This document shows positions 7,788 to 15,129 of a stretch of 31,232 nucleotides of DNA, in pieces. This DNA comes from an uncultured Collinsella sp. Lineage in GTDB: Bacteria; Actinomycetota; Coriobacteriia; Coriobacteriales; Coriobacteriaceae. Position numbers and translations under genes: made by a program. The stretch is taken from NCBI GenBank assembly GCA_902470345.1, contig CABRGB010000018.1, forward strand, positions 1 through 31,232, in the 5' to 3' direction. The notes beneath the pieces are model-generated. The model saw only the letters and a list, made by a program, of their open reading frames with translations, did not search any database and was not told where the DNA came from. Each line of letters starts with the position of its first letter. Position 1 is the first letter of the stretch.

Positions 7788-10034
7788 ATGACACTCGTAT
7801 CCAAGACCTTTGAGCTGTACGGCAAGACCTACACCTTTGAGTCCGGCGAGCTTGCCAAGCAGGCCACCGGCGCTTGTCTGGTCAAGCAGGGTGACACCAC
7901 GATGCTCGATACCGTGGTCGTCTCCAAGGAGCGCAAGAATTACGACTTCTTCCCGCTGACTGTCGACTTCAACGAGAAGATGTACGCTGCCGGCCGTATC
8001 CCGGGTGGTTACCTCAAGCGTGAAGGCCGTCCCAGCGAGAAGGCCACGCTCACGGCTCGTATGATCGACCGCCCGATCCGCCCGAGCTTCCCGGACGGCT
8101 TCCGCAACGAGGTGCATATCGTCGCCACCTCGCTCGTCGCCGACCAGGTCAACCCCTTCGACGTCATCAATGTCATGGGTGCCTCTTTGGCTATGACGCT
8201 CGGCGGCGTGCCCTTCGAGGGCCCGCTTGCCTGCGTGCGCATCGGCCGCAACGTGGAGACCGGCGAGTTTATCGTCAACCCCACCTATGAGGAGCGCGAG
8301 AACTCCGACCTGGACCTGGAGCTGGGCGGCTCTGCCGACTTCATCTCGATGGTCGAGGCCGGCGCCGAGGAGATTTCCGAGGACGACATGCTCGCCGCTA
8401 TGAAGTTTGGTCAGGAGGCCCTCGCTGCCTTCTGCCAGGCCCAAGACGAGTTCGTCGCCGAGTGGGAGCAGGTCAACGGCGCTATCGTCAAGAAGGAGTA
8501 CCCGCTCGACCAGCCCGTCGAGGAGGTCCAGGAGCGCATCTTCGCCCACTACGACGAGATGGCCGCTGCCCTGCGCGACGCCGACAAGCTTTCCCGTATC
8601 GGTAAGGTCGAGGCTCTGAAGGAGTCCATCCGCGCCGAGTTCACCGACGAGGAGCAGGCCGCCTGGGAGCGCGAGATTCCCGTGGCGCTCAAGAAGCTCG
8701 AGAAGAAGGCCATGCGCACCATGGTCGTCGAGACCGGCGAGCGCGTCGACGGTCGTGCCGCCGACGAGATTCGTCCCATCATGGTGAAGGACAACTACCT
8801 GCCGCTCGTTCACGGCTCCGGCCTGTTCCAGCGTGGTCAGACCCAGGTGCTCTCCGTGCTTTCGCTCGGTATGCTCAACGAGGGCCAGCGTCTGGATACC
8901 ATCGAGCCCACCGAGGGCAAGCGCTATATGCACCACTACAACTTCCCGCCGTTCTGCACCGGCGAGACCGGCCGCATGGGCAGCCCCAAGCGCCGCGAGA
9001 TCGGTCACGGCAACCTGGCCGAGCGCGCTCTGCTCCCGGTGCTTCCCGACGAGAACGAGTTCCCCTACGCCATCCGTGTGGTCTCCGAGGTCATGGAGTC
9101 CAACGGCTCCTCTTCGATGGCTTCGACCTGCGGCTCCACGCTCGCCCTTATGGACGGCGGCGTTCCCATTAAGCGCCCGGTCTCCGGTATCGCCATGGGC
9201 CTGATCCAGGAGGAAGGCAAGACCGTGGTCCTGTCCGACATCCAGGGTCTCGAGGACTTCCTGGGCGACATGGACTTTAAGGTCACTGGCACCACCGAGG
9301 GCATCACCGCCCTGCAGATGGACAATAAGGCCACCGGCCTCACCTTCGACATTTTGGCCCGCGCCCTGCAGCAGGCCAAGGAGGGTCGCGCTTTCATTCT
9401 GCAGAAGATGCTCGATGTGATCCCCGAGCCGCGTCATACCACGCGCAGCACCGCTCCGCGTATCGTCTCCATCCAGGTTCCGACCGATAAGATCCGCGAC
9501 GTCATCGGTTCCGGCGGCAAGGTCATCCGTGGCATCCAGGACGAGACCGGCGCTTCGGTCGACATCCAGGAGGACGGCACCGTCTTTGTCGGCGGCACCG
9601 GCGAGTCCGTCGACCAGGCCGTCGAGCGCATCAAGCTCATCATCAAGGTTCCCGAGCCGGGCGAGGAGTACACCGGTCGCGTGGTCTCCATCCAACCGTT
9701 CGGTGCCTTCGTGAACCTGCTGCCCGGTAAGGACGGCCTGCTGCACATCTCCCGCGTCGCCAAGGGCCGCGTGGAGAAGGTCGAGGACGTCCTCAACGTG
9801 GGCGACGAGGTCAAGGTCGTCGTCATCGAGGTCGACGATCGCGGCAAGATCTCGCTCGATCGTCTCGACAAGCCCGAGGCCCCGGCTCGCGCCGAGGGTG
9901 CCTCCGAGGGCGACGGCGAGCACTTCCAGCGTCGTGAGCGTCCGCGTCGCGAGCGCTCCGAGCGCAACGACCGTCCGCGCCGTCCCGGCGACAACGGAGG
10001 CCGCAAGCCCCGCCGTCACCACGACGCCGAGTAA
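7788..10034 (+). CDS. pnp: Polyribonucleotide nucleotidyltransferase (PNPase)
   Basis: Phosphorolytic 3'-5' exoribonuclease, trimeric in the family, central to mRNA turnover. There are two RNase PH-like domains; the second carries NFPPFCTGETGRMGSPKRRE and the active-site region SSMASTCGSTLALMDGGVP. They are separated by an alpha-helical domain. The KH domain GxxG loop is at about 574-577 (IGSGGKVIRG), and an S1 domain follows at about 625-695 (YTGRVVSIQPFGAFVNLLPG). The last ~50 residues form an Arg/Glu-rich tail (RRERPRRERSERNDRPRR) not found in all PNPases; it may aid RNA or protein binding. ATG 7788 is preceded by AAAGGAG with 4-base spacing. The length of 748 is usual. Confidence 0.98.
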   Translation: MTLVSKTFELYGKTYTFESGELAKQATGACLVKQGDTTMLDTVVVSKERKNYDFFPLTVDFNEKMYAAGRIPGGYLKREGRPSEKATLTARMIDRPIRPSFPDGFRNEVHIVATSLVADQVNPFDVINVMGASLAMTLGGVPFEGPLACVRIGRNVETGEFIVNPTYEERENSDLDLELGGSADFISMVEAGAEEISEDDMLAAMKFGQEALAAFCQAQDEFVAEWEQVNGAIVKKEYPLDQPVEEVQERIFAHYDEMAAALRDADKLSRIGKVEALKESIRAEFTDEEQAAWEREIPVALKKLEKKAMRTMVVETGERVDGRAADEIRPIMVKDNYLPLVHGSGLFQRGQTQVLSVLSLGMLNEGQRLDTIEPTEGKRYMHHYNFPPFCTGETGRMGSPKRREIGHGNLAERALLPVLPDENEFPYAIRVVSEVMESNGSSSMASTCGSTLALMDGGVPIKRPVSGIAMGLIQEEGKTVVLSDIQGLEDFLGDMDFKVTGTTEGITALQMDNKATGLTFDILARALQQAKEGRAFILQKMLDVIPEPRHTTRSTAPRIVSIQVPTDKIRDVIGSGGKVIRGIQDETGASVDIQEDGTVFVGGTGESVDQAVERIKLIIKVPEPGEEYTGRVVSIQPFGAFVNLLPGKDGLLHISRVAKGRVEKVEDVLNVGDEVKVVVIEVDDRGKISLDRLDKPEAPARAEGASEGDGEHFQRRERPRRERSERNDRPRRPGDNGGRKPRRHHDAE

Positions 10035-10057
10035 CAGCCGCACATAATCAGCTCAAC

Positions 10058-10088
10058 AAGGGCGACTCCGGACAGGGGTCGCCCTTTT
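10058..10088 (+). terminator. Intrinsic terminator after pnp
   Basis: AAGGGCGAC (10058-10066) pairs with GTCGCCCTT (10078-10086), followed by TTTT (10085-10088). Its 3' strand is also the beginning of the left arm of the adjacent long palindrome, so the two structures compete for the same bases. Confidence 0.8.
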
Positions 10089-10229
10089 GCTTGCGCCCGG
10101 GAGGGCCGCATATGAAGTTTCCTGCTCTACAGTCCTGCGCAAGACGGAAAGCACATTAAGTGCTTTCCTTTGCGTGCGGAACTCGCGATAAACTTCATAT
10201 GCGGCCCTCCCGGGCGCAAGCAAAAGGGC
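10081..10229. repeat. Palindromic element 1: 40-bp perfect inverted arms around a 69-base conserved core
   Basis: Bases 10081-10120 are exactly the reverse complement of 10190-10229. The 69-base core (10121-10189) contains an inner hairpin: GGAAAGCAC (10146-10154), loop ATTAA, GTGCTTTCC (10160-10168). A flanking CGCAA/TTGCG pair (10138-10142 with 10170-10174) extends it. The reverse complement of this core matches the core of element 2 at 59 of 69 positions. No open reading frame of note, no transposase and no target-site duplication were seen. It could be a structured RNA (either strand), a REP/MITE-like mobile palindrome, or both; I do not recognise it as a named family. Confidence 0.85.
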
Positions 10230-10353
10230 TGGTTAGTTCCACTCGTTCTTTAGTTGGACAGTCTATTCAGTAGTCAGATTTCGGATCCGTAGATAGATTC
10301 AGCAGTATTTCCCCAGATAAAACCGATCAAAATAAACCTGTCCCTTATTGGTA
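10230..10353. other. AT-rich spacer between the two palindromic elements
   Basis: These 124 bases are clearly AT-richer than the surrounding genes. No ORF, repeat, tRNA or convincing promoter was found in them. A relic of inserted sequence or simply unconstrained intergenic DNA are both possible. Confidence 0.5.
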
Positions 10354-10488
10354 GGTTCCCCGCGAGGGCGGGCACGGATGAAGTTTATCGCGAGTTCCGC
10401 ACGAACAGGAGGCCACTTAATGTGGCCTCCGTCGTGAGCAGGACTGTAGAGCAGGAAACTTCATCCGTGCCCGCCCTCGCGGGGAACC
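10354..10488. repeat. Palindromic element 2: 33-bp perfect inverted arms, core inverted relative to element 1
   Basis: Bases 10354-10386 are exactly the reverse complement of 10456-10488. The core (10387-10455) is again 69 bases. Its inner hairpin is GGAGGCCAC (10408-10416), loop TTAAT, GTGGCCTCC (10422-10430). Relative to element 1 three consecutive helix pairs are changed on both sides, and a further pair (10406 with 10434) is changed from A-T to C-G. Conserved unpaired segments are ATCGCGAGTTCCGCAC and AGGACTGTAGAGCAGG. The innermost arm bases ATGAAGTTT/AAACTTCAT are shared with element 1, whereas the outer arm sequence differs but stays perfectly complementary. Confidence 0.85.
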
Positions 10489-10676
10489 GGCGGGATACAC
10501 GGCTTCAGATGGGGCTTTGATGCATGGGTGGCCTGTTGTTGTGCAAATGGGTATCATACTGTGGTTACTGCATCGACTTTGCGATGCATTATTGTACGTT
10601 CCCGGCGGCCGGTTTGCCAGAAGCGCCCCGTCGGTTGTTCCAGACCCGTTTCGAAGAAAGGAAACAACGCTCACCT
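10489..10676 (+). promoter_or_regulatory. Probable promoter/leader region of the RNase J gene
   Basis: No gene is seen here. TATCAT at 10552-10557 is a -10 candidate but has no good -35. TTACTG (10565-10570) with ATTATT 17 bases later is an equally weak alternative. A 6-bp stem GCATCG/CGATGC lies at 10569-10586. The nearest Shine-Dalgarno, AAAGGA (10657-10662), is 14 bases from the start codon, which is unusually far. Confidence 0.35.
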
Positions 10677-12347
10677 ATGGCAGCTAAAAAATCATCTCCC
10701 TTGAAGATCATCCCGCTCGGCGGCCTTGATGGCATCGGCAAGAACATGACGGTCTTCGAGTGCGGCGACGACATGGTGCTCGTCGACGCTGGCCTCATGT
10801 TCCCCGACGACTCGCAGCCCGGTATCGATCTGGTACTCCCGGATTACACCTATGTTCTGGAGAACGAGGAAAAGCTCCGCGGCATCGTCGTCACTCACGG
10901 CCACGAGGACCACACCGGTTCGCTTCCGTATCTGCTTCAGGACCTCAACAACAAGGTGCCCATCTTCTCGAGCAAGCTGACGCTCGGCTTTATCGAGGGC
11001 AAGCTCTCCGAGTTCCGCATTCGTGCCCCCAAGTTCCGTGAGGTCAAGGGCGGCAGCCACGTCAATCTGGGTGGCATCTCGCTCGACTTCTTCTCGATGA
11101 CGCACTCCATCCCGGGTGCTCTGGGCGTGTTCATCCGCACCAACCAGGGCACCGTTATGCACACCGGCGACTTTAAGCTCGACCAGACGCCCATCGACGG
11201 CGTCACGCCCGACTATGCCGCTATCAGCCGCTTTGCCAAGCAGGGTATCGACCTGCTACTGTCCGACTCCACCAACGCCACGGTCCCCGGCTTTACCAAG
11301 TCCGAGGCCGAGGTTGGCCCCAATCTGCTGCATGCCATCAAGAATGCTCCGGGCCGCGTGTTCGTCGCGTCGTTCTCGAGCCATATCCATCGTCTGCAAC
11401 AGATCTGCGACGCCGCCCGCAAGTGTGGCCGAAAGGTCGTCGTGACCGGACGTTCCATGCTCACCAACACCCGCGTGGCGCGCGAGCTCGGTTATCTCAA
11501 CATCGATGATGCCGATATCATCGATGCCTTCGATATTGACAACCTGCCCGACGACAAGATCGTCGTCATGTGCACCGGTTCGCAGGGCGAGCCCCTGTCG
11601 GCCCTTTCGCGCATGGCTAACGGCGAGCACAAGACGCTCTCCATCCACGAGGGCGATACCGTCATCCTCTCTGCAACGCCGGTCCCCGGTAACGAGAAGG
11701 CCGTTCAGCAGGTCGTCAACAGCCTCGCCAAGCTTGGCTGCGACGTGTGGGATAAGAACCGCGCCCTCGTTCACGTCTCGGGTCACGGTAGCCAGGAGGA
11801 GCTCAAGCTCCTGATGGCCATGGCCAAGCCTACGTACTTTATGCCGGTCCACGGCGAGGCCGTGCATCTGCGCGCCCATGCCCAGCTGGCACGCAAGATG
11901 GGCCTCAAGGACGATCATATCTTTATCCTCGACAACGGTGACACGCTCGAGATGCGTGGCGGTATCGTCAAGCGCGGTACGCCCGTCGAGTCTGGCGTCG
12001 TCTACGTCGACGGTCTGCGCATCGGCGATACCGACCCCATCGTCCTGCGCGATCGCCAGAAGCTCGCCAATGACGGTATGGTCACGGCTGTCGCTATCGT
12101 TTCGCTCAAGCACAAGAAGATCGAGGCCATCGAGTTTTCGGGCCGCGGCGTCTCCTTTGCCATCGACGACCAGTTCTCCGAGGATGCCTCGGCGTCCATT
12201 ATGAAGACGATAGAGAAGGGCAAGTTTAGCTTTACGAGCAGCGGTTCCGATGCCATTCGCAAGGCCGTGCGTGACTCGCTCTCTAACTTTATCTGGAGCC
12301 GTACGCGCACTCGTCCGATGATCATCCCGGTCGTCATGGAGGTTTAG
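10677..12347 (+). CDS. rnj: Ribonuclease J
   Basis: Metallo-beta-lactamase/beta-CASP ribonuclease with 5'-3' exo- and endonuclease activity, used in rRNA maturation and mRNA decay in Gram-positive bacteria. The catalytic HxHxDH motif is H74-G-H76-E-D78-H79. Later beta-CASP features include the SDSTNAT segment, VVVTGRSMLTN, MCTGSQGEPLSALSRMANG and the HVSGHGSQEELKLLM / PVHGE region. The 556-residue length fits RnjA. ATG 10677 matches where family members begin (PLKIIPLGGLDGIGKNM follows within 10 residues); the frame is open back to 10524, but that part has no family similarity. ftsK starts one base after its stop. Confidence 0.97.
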   Translation: MAAKKSSPLKIIPLGGLDGIGKNMTVFECGDDMVLVDAGLMFPDDSQPGIDLVLPDYTYVLENEEKLRGIVVTHGHEDHTGSLPYLLQDLNNKVPIFSSKLTLGFIEGKLSEFRIRAPKFREVKGGSHVNLGGISLDFFSMTHSIPGALGVFIRTNQGTVMHTGDFKLDQTPIDGVTPDYAAISRFAKQGIDLLLSDSTNATVPGFTKSEAEVGPNLLHAIKNAPGRVFVASFSSHIHRLQQICDAARKCGRKVVVTGRSMLTNTRVARELGYLNIDDADIIDAFDIDNLPDDKIVVMCTGSQGEPLSALSRMANGEHKTLSIHEGDTVILSATPVPGNEKAVQQVVNSLAKLGCDVWDKNRALVHVSGHGSQEELKLLMAMAKPTYFMPVHGEAVHLRAHAQLARKMGLKDDHIFILDNGDTLEMRGGIVKRGTPVESGVVYVDGLRIGDTDPIVLRDRQKLANDGMVTAVAIVSLKHKKIEAIEFSGRGVSFAIDDQFSEDASASIMKTIEKGKFSFTSSGSDAIRKAVRDSLSNFIWSRTRTRPMIIPVVMEV

Positions 12348-12348
12348 T

Positions 12349-15129
12349 TTGGCGCGCGGATCTGCACAAAACGCCAAAGGCAATAAAGCCAACAACCAAC
12401 CGGCATCTGCTAAGGGTGCCGGTTCCCATCTTCGTGCCAATAAGGGCCATGAGGCCGACTTCGACGATTTCGAGCCCCTGGTCGAGCCTTCGGCCAACCG
12501 CGATATCGCCGGCGTGGTCATTGCCGTTTTGGCGATTGCGTCCTTCATTGCCGTGATTTCGCCGGCGACCGCACCCGTTACGGCTGCGGTTGCCGGTTTC
12601 TACCACCTGGGCTTTGGTCTGGGCGCCTACGTGCTGCCGATCGTCATTTTGCTGTTTGCCGCCACGCTCTTTTTAGGCGAGGACTCGCCGCTCAACGTGC
12701 GCTCTGTTGCGGGCGGCACCGTGGTCTTTATCGCCGTCGTCTCTATTCTTTCGCTGATGGTGCCGGGTACGAGCGTCTCGTGCGACCTTATGTTCACGCC
12801 GCAAAACCTGTCCGCCTCGGGTGGCTACATCGGTGCGTTTATTGCGAGTGCGCTGCAGAATGCCTTGGGTAAGCCTATCGCGATGGTGGTCCTGTTGGGT
12901 CTGGCCGTCGTCGGCTTTGTCATCATCGGCTTTTCGGTGGGCGGCGTTTTGCGCTCTGCCCGCGACCGTGCGGCCGATTTTGCCGAGCGCCGTCGTGCCG
13001 ACGTCAACGCGAGTCCGTGGGGTGACGACGAAGCTCTGTCGGTGCCCGGCGTTGCCCGTCCGCACCTGAGCATTCTTCGTCAAAAGGGCTCTGATGCTGC
13101 CGTGACCACGGTCATGGGCAACGATGCGGACCCGGTTTTGGACGATGGCGACGAGGACGAGGATCCGTTTGTCGACGTGTCCGGTGCCGTGGAGGCCGAG
13201 CGCGCTAAGACGACGCTGCTGCCGCGCCGTCATGCCAAGAAAGGCAAGACGGCTCCCAAGCTCAATACGAGCGAGCCCGACCCGTCTTGGTCCGAGAGCG
13301 AGATTGAGCTTACCGAGGGCGATGACGAGGACGACGAGGCTCCGATCGAGACCGCCAAGACGACTTTGCTGCCGCGCCGCCATGCCAAGCGCGGTCAGGT
13401 GACCGGCCAGCTTTCGATGGAGGACGATCCGAACAAGGTCGACGAGTCCGAACCGCCGTTTGCCGTGAATCCCGTCTCGGCCGCCCCTCAAATTCCTGAT
13501 TTCCTCAAGCACCCCAAGGTTGCCGATACGGCTGTCGCGGGCGCTGTCGATGCGTCTACTTCGAGCGATGGGGGAGCGGACAATGCCTCCGCGGATAACG
13601 AGGGCGAAGAAGAGGACGGCCTTAAGCTTCCGCCGCTCGAAATCCTGCATGCAAACCCTCAGTCCGCTTCTGCCGCGTCGTCGGACAAGGAACTGGAACA
13701 GACCGCCGAGTCGTTGCAGTCCACGCTGCTAGAGTTTGGCCGTAGCGCTCGCGTCGTCGGCTGGATTGCCGGTCCCACGGTGACGACCTTTAAGCTGCAG
13801 CCCGGCGAGGGCGAGCGCGTGAGCAAGATTTCGAGCCTTGAGGACGACATCGCGCTGTCGCTTGCTGCTCAGTCTGTGCGTATCTTTGCGCCGATTCCCG
13901 GCACCTCACTCGTGGGTATCGAGATCCCCAATCGCAAGCGTCAGAACGTCAACTTGGGCGATGTGCTGCCCTATGTTAAGGGCGGTCCGCTTGAGCTTGC
14001 CATCGGCCGCGACGCAGAGGGCACGCCGGTCGTCGCTGACCTCGCCAAGATGCCCCACCTGCTGATCGCCGGTACCACGGGTTCCGGTAAGTCGGTCATG
14101 ATCAACTCCATCATCACGACCTTGCTCATGCGCGCCCTTCCCGAGGACGTTCGCTTGATCATGGTCGACCCCAAGCGCGTCGAGCTCGCAGGTTATAACG
14201 GCCTGCCTCATCTGTACGTGCCCGTAGTGACCGAGCCCAAGCAGGCCGCGAGTGCCTTGCAGTGGGCGGTATCCGAGATGGAGCGCCGCCTGAAGGTCTT
14301 CGAGCGCCTGAACGTGCGCAAGATCTCGACCTATAACGAAAAGCAGGCCGCCGGCGAGTTTGAGCATTACGATAACCCGCCGCAAAAGATGCCCTACCTG
14401 GTCATCATCATCGACGAGCTTTCGGACCTGATGATGGTTGCCGGCAAGGACGTCGAGGCGTCGATTGTGCGTATCGCCCAGCTGGGCCGTGCCGCCGGTA
14501 TCCACCTTATCGTGGCGACCCAGCGTCCGAGCTCCAACGTGGTGACGGGTCTCATCAAGGCAAACATTACCAACCGTATCGCCTTCAACGTCGCAACGGG
14601 CATCGACTCCCGCGTCATCATCGACCAGATGGGTGCCGAAAAGCTCACCGGCTTGGGTGACATGCTGTTCTCAAAGGTCGACTGGGGCAAGCCCCGCCGT
14701 ATCCAGGGCTGCTTTGTTTCGGATGACGAGATCAACGAGATTGTCGAGTTCGTCAAGTCGCAAAGCGAGCCCGACTACCATGAGGAGATTCTGTCGGCTG
14801 TGGCACCTGCCTCCATGTCCATGGCAGGTGGCGGCGGGATCGTGCGCACCGGCGTTGCCGAGCCTCAGGACGACGATCCGCTTATCTGGGAAGCCGCTCA
14901 TATTGTGGTGGAATCGCAGCTGGGCTCCACATCTGGCCTGCAGCGTCGCCTGAAGGTTGGCTATGCGCGCGCCGGGCGTATTATGGACATGCTGGAAGAA
15001 AAGGGTGTCGTCGGACCGCCCGATGGTTCCAAGCCGCGCGAGGTCCTGCTGGATGAAGAAGGCCTTGCCGCGCTGGAATCCGTCGACGCCGAGATGGCAC
15101 GTGAAGATCGTGAGTTTGGAGGATTCTGA
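12349..15129 (+). CDS. ftsK: DNA translocase FtsK/SpoIIIE
   Basis: Septum-anchored, ATP-driven DNA pump for chromosome segregation, 926 residues. About four transmembrane helices lie between residues 50 and 200. An acidic linker of about 250 residues follows, containing two copies of AKTTLLPRRHAK (286-297 and 336-347). The motor has Walker A GTTGSGKS from residue 575 and Walker B VIIIDELSDLMMV. The winged-helix gamma domain ends the protein (GLQRRLKVGYARAGRIMDMLEEKGVV). The start is TTG 12349 with GGAGG at 12338-12342, six bases away. The stop overlaps the next start by one base. Neighbouring the ymfM-like gene and pgsA reproduces the Bacillus spoIIIE region. Confidence 0.97.
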   Translation: MARGSAQNAKGNKANNQPASAKGAGSHLRANKGHEADFDDFEPLVEPSANRDIAGVVIAVLAIASFIAVISPATAPVTAAVAGFYHLGFGLGAYVLPIVILLFAATLFLGEDSPLNVRSVAGGTVVFIAVVSILSLMVPGTSVSCDLMFTPQNLSASGGYIGAFIASALQNALGKPIAMVVLLGLAVVGFVIIGFSVGGVLRSARDRAADFAERRRADVNASPWGDDEALSVPGVARPHLSILRQKGSDAAVTTVMGNDADPVLDDGDEDEDPFVDVSGAVEAERAKTTLLPRRHAKKGKTAPKLNTSEPDPSWSESEIELTEGDDEDDEAPIETAKTTLLPRRHAKRGQVTGQLSMEDDPNKVDESEPPFAVNPVSAAPQIPDFLKHPKVADTAVAGAVDASTSSDGGADNASADNEGEEEDGLKLPPLEILHANPQSASAASSDKELEQTAESLQSTLLEFGRSARVVGWIAGPTVTTFKLQPGEGERVSKISSLEDDIALSLAAQSVRIFAPIPGTSLVGIEIPNRKRQNVNLGDVLPYVKGGPLELAIGRDAEGTPVVADLAKMPHLLIAGTTGSGKSVMINSIITTLLMRALPEDVRLIMVDPKRVELAGYNGLPHLYVPVVTEPKQAASALQWAVSEMERRLKVFERLNVRKISTYNEKQAAGEFEHYDNPPQKMPYLVIIIDELSDLMMVAGKDVEASIVRIAQLGRAAGIHLIVATQRPSSNVVTGLIKANITNRIAFNVATGIDSRVIIDQMGAEKLTGLGDMLFSKVDWGKPRRIQGCFVSDDEINEIVEFVKSQSEPDYHEEILSAVAPASMSMAGGGGIVRTGVAEPQDDDPLIWEAAHIVVESQLGSTSGLQRRLKVGYARAGRIMDMLEEKGVVGPPDGSKPREVLLDEEGLAALESVDAEMAREDREFGGF

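Noticed and set aside
7740..10043. 767-codon open frame on the minus strand opposite pnp
   Set aside because: It is a mirror of pnp codon bias with no recognisable domain. The same holds for minus frames at 5046-6917, 11256-12548, 17455-19056, 22009-23790 and 25177-26787.
10081..10488. Palindromic elements as a CRISPR array or insertion sequence
   Set aside because: There are only two units, in inverted orientation, with no spacers of uniform size, no transposase and no target-site duplication.
10524..10676. N-terminal extension of RNase J from an upstream start
   Set aside because: The extra 51 codons have no similarity to RNase J proteins, and the ATG at 10677 matches the family start, although its Shine-Dalgarno is distant.
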